Position numbers and translations under genes: made by a program. A stretch of DNA of 9,509 bases from Candidatus Bipolaricaulota bacterium. Its GTDB lineage: Bacteria; Bipolaricaulota; Bipolaricaulia; Bipolaricaulales; Bipolaricaulaceae. Each line of letters opens with the position of its first letter. Position 1 is the stretch's first letter. The notes beneath the pieces were generated by a model. It searched no databases. It worked only from the letters and a program-made list of their open reading frames with translations, and was not told the DNA's origin. The stretch is from positions 1 through 9,509 of the forward strand of contig JAGGWU010000078.1 in NCBI GenBank assembly GCA_021163465.1, written 5' to 3'. Shown one piece after another: positions 6,446 through 9,509 of this stretch.

Positions 6446-6907
6446 ATGAGGAAATGGATCGTGTTTGTCCTTTTACTGATCGGTTTCGGGGCCAGCGCGG
6501 CCGAGGTGAAGCTTCTCTTTTTCTACCTCACGGGATGTTCCCAGTGCGCGCCCATGAAGGAGTTCCTGGCGGAGCTCGCGGAACGGTATCCAGAGCTTGA
6601 GGTGAGGGCATACGAAGTGGGCCTTTCCCCCAAGAACTGGCGGCTTATGATGCGGCTTGCCGATGCATACGAGTTAAAAGACGCGGAGGTCCCGGTGGTA
6701 TTCGTGGGGGAGCTGGGCGTCGCCGGTCCTGCGCCCGGGAACACCCTGTTGATAGAAGAAGAGGTCCAACGGTGCATCGCCGAGGGATGTCCTTCGCCCA
6801 TCGAGCGCTTGGGCCGGGGCCGATGGATCCCGAGCCTCAACCCGCTGGAGACCGTGGTGTTGGCGTTGTTCCTGGCTTGGGCCCTTTACACCGTGCTTCA
6901 GGGTTAG
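6446..6907 (+). CDS. Exported, membrane-anchored thioredoxin-fold protein
   Basis: The protein has 153 aa. Residues 1-18 (MRKWIVFVLLLIGFGASA) form a signal peptide or N-terminal membrane segment. Residues 20-92 look like a thioredoxin fold: strand VKLLFFYLTG, then redox-type CSQC at 31-34 at the start of the helix CAPMKEFLAELAERYPELEV, and the EVPVVFVG strand whose Pro83 stands in the cis-proline position. Two further cysteines (C110, C115) precede a C-terminal hydrophobic helix, about 134-151 (LETVVLALFLAWALYTVL). The fold would therefore be extracytoplasmic and tethered, in the manner of thiol-disulfide proteins of cytochrome-maturation or DsbD-like systems; no such partner is present here. 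It is first in an operon with the ferritin-like gene, with a 13-nt gap. Substrate and partner are unknown. The fold call is firm; the reductase or oxidase direction is not. Confidence 0.78.
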   Translation: MRKWIVFVLLLIGFGASAAEVKLLFFYLTGCSQCAPMKEFLAELAERYPELEVRAYEVGLSPKNWRLMMRLADAYELKDAEVPVVFVGELGVAGPAPGNTLLIEEEVQRCIAEGCPSPIERLGRGRWIPSLNPLETVVLALFLAWALYTVLQG

Positions 6908-6920
6908 GGAAAGGAGGGCC

Positions 6921-7202
6921 ATGCTTTCTAAGAACCCGGCGGAACTTTCTAAACTCCCGGCGGAAGCGCGTGACCGGGAGATCCTGCGACTCGGCCTCAT
7001 CGCAGAGCTCGATGCTATCAGCCTCTACGAGCAGCTGGCTGCGGCCACGGAGAACGAGGTCATAAAGCAGGTCCTCTTGGACATCGCCCGGGAGGAGAAG
7101 ACCCACGTGGGCGAGTTCCTGGAACTCCTTTTGCGCCGCGACGCCGAGCAGGTCAAAGAACTGGAAGAGGGAAAGGAGGAAGTGGAGGAGTTCGGAAGCT
7201 AG
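6921..7202 (+). CDS. Encapsulin-cargo-type ferritin-like protein, without an adjacent shell gene
   Basis: The protein has 93 aa and is all-helical. The motif pattern LIAELDAISLYEQL (26-39) and IAREEKTHVGEFLELLLRRD (55-74) places E29, E37, E59 and H62 as the half-site iron ligands. This is the two-helix ferritin-like type (EncFtn) that forms its di-iron ferroxidase site at a dimer interface inside encapsulin nanocompartments. From memory it is very close to the N-terminal ferritin domain of the Pyrococcus furiosus encapsulin fusion (…AELDAINLYEQM…AREEKAHVGEFMALLL…). The likely role is ferrous iron oxidation and iron or oxidative-stress protection. A good Shine-Dalgarno (AAGGAGGG, 6911-6918) precedes the ATG. 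The acidic tail ends in EEVEEFGS with no standard encapsulin-targeting peptide, and the next gene is not a shell protein. The stop falls about where the fused shell would begin. Confidence 0.82.
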   Translation: MLSKNPAELSKLPAEARDREILRLGLIAELDAISLYEQLAAATENEVIKQVLLDIAREEKTHVGEFLELLLRRDAEQVKELEEGKEEVEEFGS

Positions 7203-7205
7203 GGC

Positions 7206-7235
7206 TTGCCCGCTCTTTTCCGGCGGGTTTAGAAT
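7206..7235 (+). promoter_or_regulatory. Promoter of the exported-protein cassette
   Basis: TTGCCC (7206-7211) and TAGAAT (7230-7235) are spaced by 18 nt. TAGAAT matches the -10 consensus at five of six positions. Start of transcription near 7242 would leave a leader of about 60 nt with a Shine-Dalgarno, unlike the leaderless genes nearby. Confidence 0.5.
7209..7230 (+). terminator. Weak candidate terminator after the ferritin-like gene
   Basis: CCCGC (7209-7213) can pair with GCGGG (7223-7227) across a 9-nt loop and is followed by TTT. The stem is only 5 bp and overlaps the next promoter, so it may be incidental. Confidence 0.25.
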
Positions 7236-7302
7236 CCCTGCGAAAATTCGGGGACGAAGCGGCGGGAGGCCCCCGTTTCTTTCTCTTTCGATGGAGGTGT
7301 TT

Positions 7303-8109
7303 GTGGTGCGGAGGTTTCTTTTGGTCTCCTTGGTCTTCCTTTCGGGCCTCTCCCTTTGGGGAGGGGAGAAGGAGGCACCACCGATCGGGCCCGTACCCAT
7401 GATGCCGATATCGCAGTTCCTTTATTTCGCCGTGGCATCGGAAAATCCCGGCTCGGTTTACCGGCTTAACCTGCTCACCAAAGACATCTCCCCGCTGTAT
7501 ACGCGCCCCCACGGGCAACTCTACAGCTTCGCCTTCCACCCCGGGATCCCGGAGAAGCTCTACTACGTGAACGCCAACGATACGAAGATCTTCCGGGTCC
7601 TTTGGCTTCGCGACCACTGGTCCGAGGAAGGAGTGATCTACCAGCACACCACTTATGTGAGGGACATCGCGTTTGGTCCCGAGCCCGTCACCGGAACCCC
7701 GGCCCCGGGCGGCCCCCCGCTGCGGCTCTTCTTCAGCGAGGCCACGGGCGCTGGCGGCGGCAAGATCTATTACCTCAATGGCCGGAATCGCCCGGTACTT
7801 TTCTATGAGGTCAAAATGCCCTGGGCGGGGGATTTCGCCTTCGACGAGAACGGGGTCTTGTACCTTAGCTCCGGCAACCGGGCCCCAGCCAAGCTCTACA
7901 AGGTTGAGGGAGGCACGGTCTATACCCTCTACCGGCATCCCGAGCCCATAAAGGGGTTCGTTGTCCGCGGGGGGGAAGATTTACTTCGCCAACTGGAGGG
8001 GCTCCGTTTACGTCCTGGATCTCACCACCGGGGAAGTGGAAGAGTTATTTATGGACCCCCGGCGGTTCCGCTGGCTTTCGGACGTGAACTTCCGGGACTG
8101 AGGAGGTGA
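7303..8109 (+). CDS. Exported beta-propeller-like protein with an apparent 3' frameshift
   Basis: The product has about 268 aa. The start is set at GTG 7303 (7306 is equally possible), because GGAGGTG at 7293-7299 lies over the upstream in-frame ATG (7291) and would serve as its ribosome-binding site. Residues 1-20 (VRRFLLVSLVFLSGLSLWGG) are a signal peptide. The body has repeated strand patterns typical of propellers: GSVYRLNLLTKDISPLY, YSFAFHPGIPEKLYYVN, VRDIAFGPEPV, GGGKIYYLNGR, DFAFDENGVLYLSSGN and KLYKVEGGTVYTLY. The last ~45 residues become Arg/Gly/Leu-rich. One base fewer in the G7 run at 7969-7975 would instead give GGKIYFANWRGSVYVLDLTT GEVEELF and a stop at 8099-8101. That continuation fits the propeller pattern and places the stop on the next gene's ribosome-binding site. 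It is probably a frameshift or sequencing error. Ligand and function are unknown. Confidence 0.7.
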   Translation: MVRRFLLVSLVFLSGLSLWGGEKEAPPIGPVPMMPISQFLYFAVASENPGSVYRLNLLTKDISPLYTRPHGQLYSFAFHPGIPEKLYYVNANDTKIFRVLWLRDHWSEEGVIYQHTTYVRDIAFGPEPVTGTPAPGGPPLRLFFSEATGAGGGKIYYLNGRNRPVLFYEVKMPWAGDFAFDENGVLYLSSGNRAPAKLYKVEGGTVYTLYRHPEPIKGFVVRGGEDLLRQLEGLRLRPGSHHRGSGRVIYGPPAVPLAFGRELPGLRR

Positions 8110-8112
8110 GGT

Positions 8113-8415
8113 GTGGGCGGACGTTTGAAGGCAGCGGTGCTTTGGGGGATCTTGGGCTCCGTCTTCCTCTCCTTTGCTGCCGGCGGTGTCCCGAGGCTGG
8201 CGTGTGCGTTCCTTTTGGGGGAGATCGAAACATCCGGAAGGGTCGTCATCCCACGAGGCCCCCGGGAGGCCGTGCTCGAGGGGAGCATCGTGTTGGAATT
8301 CCCCGGGAAAGCCGGCCCCCTCCTTTCCCAGCTCAACCTCATCGTCCCCAGGGGCGTCCGCACCCCCAAAGGCCCCTCGGGAGTAAAAGGCCTTTCCCTT
8401 AAGGTTCCAGGGTAA
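8113..8415 (+). CDS. Small exported protein of unknown function
   Basis: The product is 100 aa. It begins at GTG 8113 after AGGAGGTG (8101-8108), a strong ribosome-binding site that overlaps the end of the preceding gene, so translation is probably coupled. Residues 1-25 (GRLKAAVLWGILGSVFLSFAAG) are an export signal. The mature part alternates beta-type stretches: EIETSGRVVIPRG, AVLEGSIVLEFPG, LLSQLNLIVPRG and VKGLSLKVPG. It could be a small beta-sandwich or a repeat of strand pairs. No known domain is recognised. The TAA at 8413-8415 may be premature: with one base fewer in CCAGGG just before it, the frame continues GKGCLQVFSYTEAMEVWRCS to a TAG near 8488, which keeps the same strand-like character. 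Confidence 0.6.
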   Translation: MGGRLKAAVLWGILGSVFLSFAAGGVPRLACAFLLGEIETSGRVVIPRGPREAVLEGSIVLEFPGKAGPLLSQLNLIVPRGVRTPKGPSGVKGLSLKVPG

Positions 8416-8418
8416 AGG

Positions 8419-8901
8419 ATGTCTCCAGGTCTTCTCCTACACCGAAGCCATGGAAGTTTGGCGCTGTTCTGCGGGGCGCAGTGGGTAGATATCCTCAAGA
8501 TTCAACCCGTTTTCATCCGCGCCGGCGGAAAGACCTCCGGGTGGAGCTTTTCCACCCTTATGGACGGCGCCTGGGAGATCTGGAGCCGCTGCGGGGGCGT
8601 GCGCTGTATCGCCTTCGAGGTCCTTCCTCCCCGTTACGTGAACGATCCCGATTACTGGGTCGTAAATGATTGGGATGAGGGGTACGCGCTTATGGACGAG
8701 GTACTGGATGTCCCTTGCGATTGGTGCTCACCTTGTGGCGATGTGAATTACCATCACCTCGCCCACGAGCTCGGCCACGCCCTGGGCCTGTGCCACCCTA
8801 AAAGCGCCCACAACTGCCGCGAGGCCATCAACTCCCTCCTGCGCGCTTTGATCTACATCGGCAAGCGCGCCTGTACCGGGTCCCAGGATATCCGGGACTA
8901 G
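8419..8901 (+). CDS. Small metzincin-type zinc metalloprotease
   Basis: The product is 160 aa as called. HELGHALGLCH (116-126) is a full HExxHxxGxxH zinc-binding motif with catalytic Glu117, the hallmark of metzincin endopeptidases. An upstream stretch VNDPDYWVVNDWDEGYALMD and the helix TLMDGAWEIWSRCGGVR fit the N-terminal subdomain of small bacterial matrixin/archaemetzincin-like proteases. Eight cysteines (58, 63, 100, 103, 106, 125, 133, 152) suggest a disulfide-stabilised exported enzyme. After the zinc motif comes NSLLRALIYIGKRACTGSQD, aligning with the Met-turn (S-I-M-R type) but with Leu in place of Met. The N-terminus is doubtful: ATG 8419 has no proper ribosome-binding site, and residues 1-22 (MSPGLLLHRSHGSLALFCGA) are a poor signal peptide, so the true start or leader may be lost to a frame change. 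It belongs to the exported-protein cassette. Confidence 0.68.
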   Translation: MSPGLLLHRSHGSLALFCGAQWVDILKIQPVFIRAGGKTSGWSFSTLMDGAWEIWSRCGGVRCIAFEVLPPRYVNDPDYWVVNDWDEGYALMDEVLDVPCDWCSPCGDVNYHHLAHELGHALGLCHPKSAHNCREAINSLLRALIYIGKRACTGSQDIRD

Positions 8902-8903
8902 AG

Positions 8904-9047
8904 ATGAGCACGAGGTGGAGTTGCAGCTTGCTGATAGCGGTCCTTTTGGGGTTTGTGCTCCTGGCCGGGCCGGGACTCAAACAAACCCTCACCCTCTCCC
9001 CCAAGGGCTTCTCCTCGCTTGAGAGCCCGTTGCACAAACCCGGCTAG
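8904..9047 (+). CDS. 47-aa exported peptide or truncated exported protein
   Basis: ATG at 8904 lies 2 nt after the protease stop. Residues 1-24 (STRWSCSLLIAVLLGFVLLA) are a clear signal peptide or membrane segment. Only about 22 residues follow (GLKQTLTLSPKGFSSLESPL…) before TAG at 9045-9047. No strong ribosome-binding site is seen, so it may be read by coupling to the protease gene. It could be a genuine small secreted peptide or, given the mobile-element debris next to it, the 5' end of a larger exported protein that has been cut. No homology is recognised. Confidence 0.45.
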   Translation: MSTRWSCSLLIAVLLGFVLLAGPGLKQTLTLSPKGFSSLESPLHKPG

Positions 9048-9098
9048 CCCCTCGGACTTGCCATGGGGTAAACTTAGGAAAAATGATGAGGGGAAAAG

Positions 9099-9273
9099 AT
9101 GGCCTACAACTTCATCGATTGCGATCGGGATTCAGCTGTTCCTCCCTCCGCCTTCCATGAGGGACTGGCTTCCGGAGGGGCACTTGGTGTGGTTCATCCT
9201 GGATGCGGTGGATCAGCTGGACCTTTCCGCGTTCTATCGCCGCTACCGCTCTGACCAGAGTTTGACAATTTAG
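9099..9273 (+). pseudogene. Truncated, frameshifted IS1182-type transposase N-terminus
   Basis: ATG at 9099 follows GAGGGG (9088-9093) and begins MAYNFIDCDRD. The expected continuation, QLFLPPPSMRDWLPEGHLVW FILDAVDQLDLSAFYRRYRSD, is found in the +1 frame. An extra T at 9131-9132 therefore broke the gene (GATTCAG for an expected GATCAG). This block is the conserved opening of IS1182-family (DUF772-type) transposases. The match ends abruptly after YRSD, near 9253, where the next residues should be GWG…YDPxMM, and the shifted frame stops at 9271-9273. About 90% of the enzyme, including the DDE residues, is missing. It is dead as a transposase. Confidence 0.75.
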
Positions 9274-9282
9274 CGCAGGTTC

Positions 9283-9302
9283 TGAAGGGGACGGTCCCTT
9301 CA
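9283..9302. repeat. Inverted repeat at a mobile-element junction
   Basis: TGAAGGG (9283-9289) and CCCTTCA (9296-9302) form a perfect 7-bp inverted repeat around GACGGT. It lies between the IS1182-type remnant and the next transposase. It could be an element end or a hairpin; there is no T-tail to make it a good terminator. Confidence 0.35.
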
Positions 9303-9357
9303 ATACGCCACTTCCGACCGGTCTGAGGGGGATCTCGTCCTCTCTAGTAGTGCCACA

Positions 9358-9509
9358 ATCCGCGAAAAGCGCCGCACCAACGAGGACGGCTCCACCGTCA
9401 CCTACCTCCAGCTGGTGGAGAACCGCCGGGTAGGGGACAAGGTCCGCCAGCGGGTGCTGTGCACCTTGGGGAGGCTGGATGACCCCACCCTACCCAAAAG
9501 GCTCAAGGC
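9358..9509 (+). CDS. N-terminus of an IS1634/IS4-superfamily transposase (leaves the window)
   Basis: The frame of position 9358 reads IREKRRTNEDGSTVTYLQLV, then ENRRVGDKVRQRVLCTLGRL DDPTLPKRLK, and is open to the edge. This is the typical N-terminus of IS1634-type transposases (pattern IR..RRKNKDGS.VEYLQLVEN..…GKVRQRVL..LGRLDEL). No in-frame ATG, GTG or TTG lies between the upstream stop and 9358. A GTG at 9350 would be in frame if one base were added in CCACAATC (giving MPTIREKRR…), so the gene is either frameshifted at its start or was joined here by a rearrangement. Only about 50 residues are visible; the DDE catalytic domain would be beyond the window. Confidence 0.68.
   Translation, partial: MREKRRTNEDGSTVTYLQLVENRRVGDKVRQRVLCTLGRLDDPTLPKRLK

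Noticed and set aside
7153..7938. Minus-strand frame of 261 codons
   Set aside because: Antisense to the propeller-like gene, which has a promoter, ribosome-binding site and signal peptide on the plus strand.
1..9509. CRISPR array, tRNA or rRNA genes
   Set aside because: No regularly spaced repeats and no tRNA- or rRNA-like conserved segments were seen in reading the window.

Overview
The window is GC-rich bacterial DNA. Codons are strongly G/C-ending, Arg AGG is common, start codons mix ATG and GTG, and several genes have a -10 box only 7-10 bases before the start codon with no Shine-Dalgarno sequence. The ferritin-like protein strongly resembles the ferritin domain of the Pyrococcus furiosus encapsulin fusion as I remember it. 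Together these suggest a thermophilic, possibly deep-branching bacterium, such as a Bipolaricaulota/Acetothermia-type, Thermus-like or Thermotogae-like lineage. That placement is inference; no 16S rRNA or other decisive marker is present.

Left part (1-2764, minus strand): a housekeeping cluster transcribed right to left. It holds an MTA/SAH-deaminase-type amidohydrolase, rpsO (ribosomal protein S15) and pnp (polynucleotide phosphorylase, cut by the left window edge). Spacing between the genes is 17 and 3 nt.

Centre (about 2765-6110, minus strand apart from one plus-strand fragment): a decaying carbohydrate locus. A ROK-type regulator reduced to its winged-helix domain overlaps by ATGA a 700-aa glycosidase of the alpha-galactosidase/raffinose-synthase type. 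Six bases later follows the start of a secreted GH57 glycosidase with at least four disabling lesions. Between that wreck and the amidohydrolase lies a fragment of a helix-turn-helix transposase, and about 300 bp in which I recognise nothing.

Right part (6111-9509, plus strand): a 335-bp divergent regulatory region is followed by a small operon encoding a membrane-anchored thioredoxin-fold protein and an encapsulin-cargo-type ferritin-like protein with no shell gene beside it. A separately promoted cassette of small exported proteins follows: a propeller-like protein with an apparent frameshift at a G7 run, a short exported protein, a metzincin zinc protease whose Met-turn methionine appears to be Leu, and a 47-aa signal-peptide-bearing peptide. 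The right end is mobile-element debris: a frameshifted and truncated IS1182-type transposase N-terminus, then the N-terminus of an IS1634/IS4-type transposase leaving the window.

No tRNA, rRNA or CRISPR array was seen. The most interesting items are the shell-less encapsulin-type ferritin, the stripped ROK regulator coupled to an unusual GH-D-like glycosidase, the wrecked GH57 gene, the Met-turn-variant metzincin cassette, and the apparent leaderless promoters.
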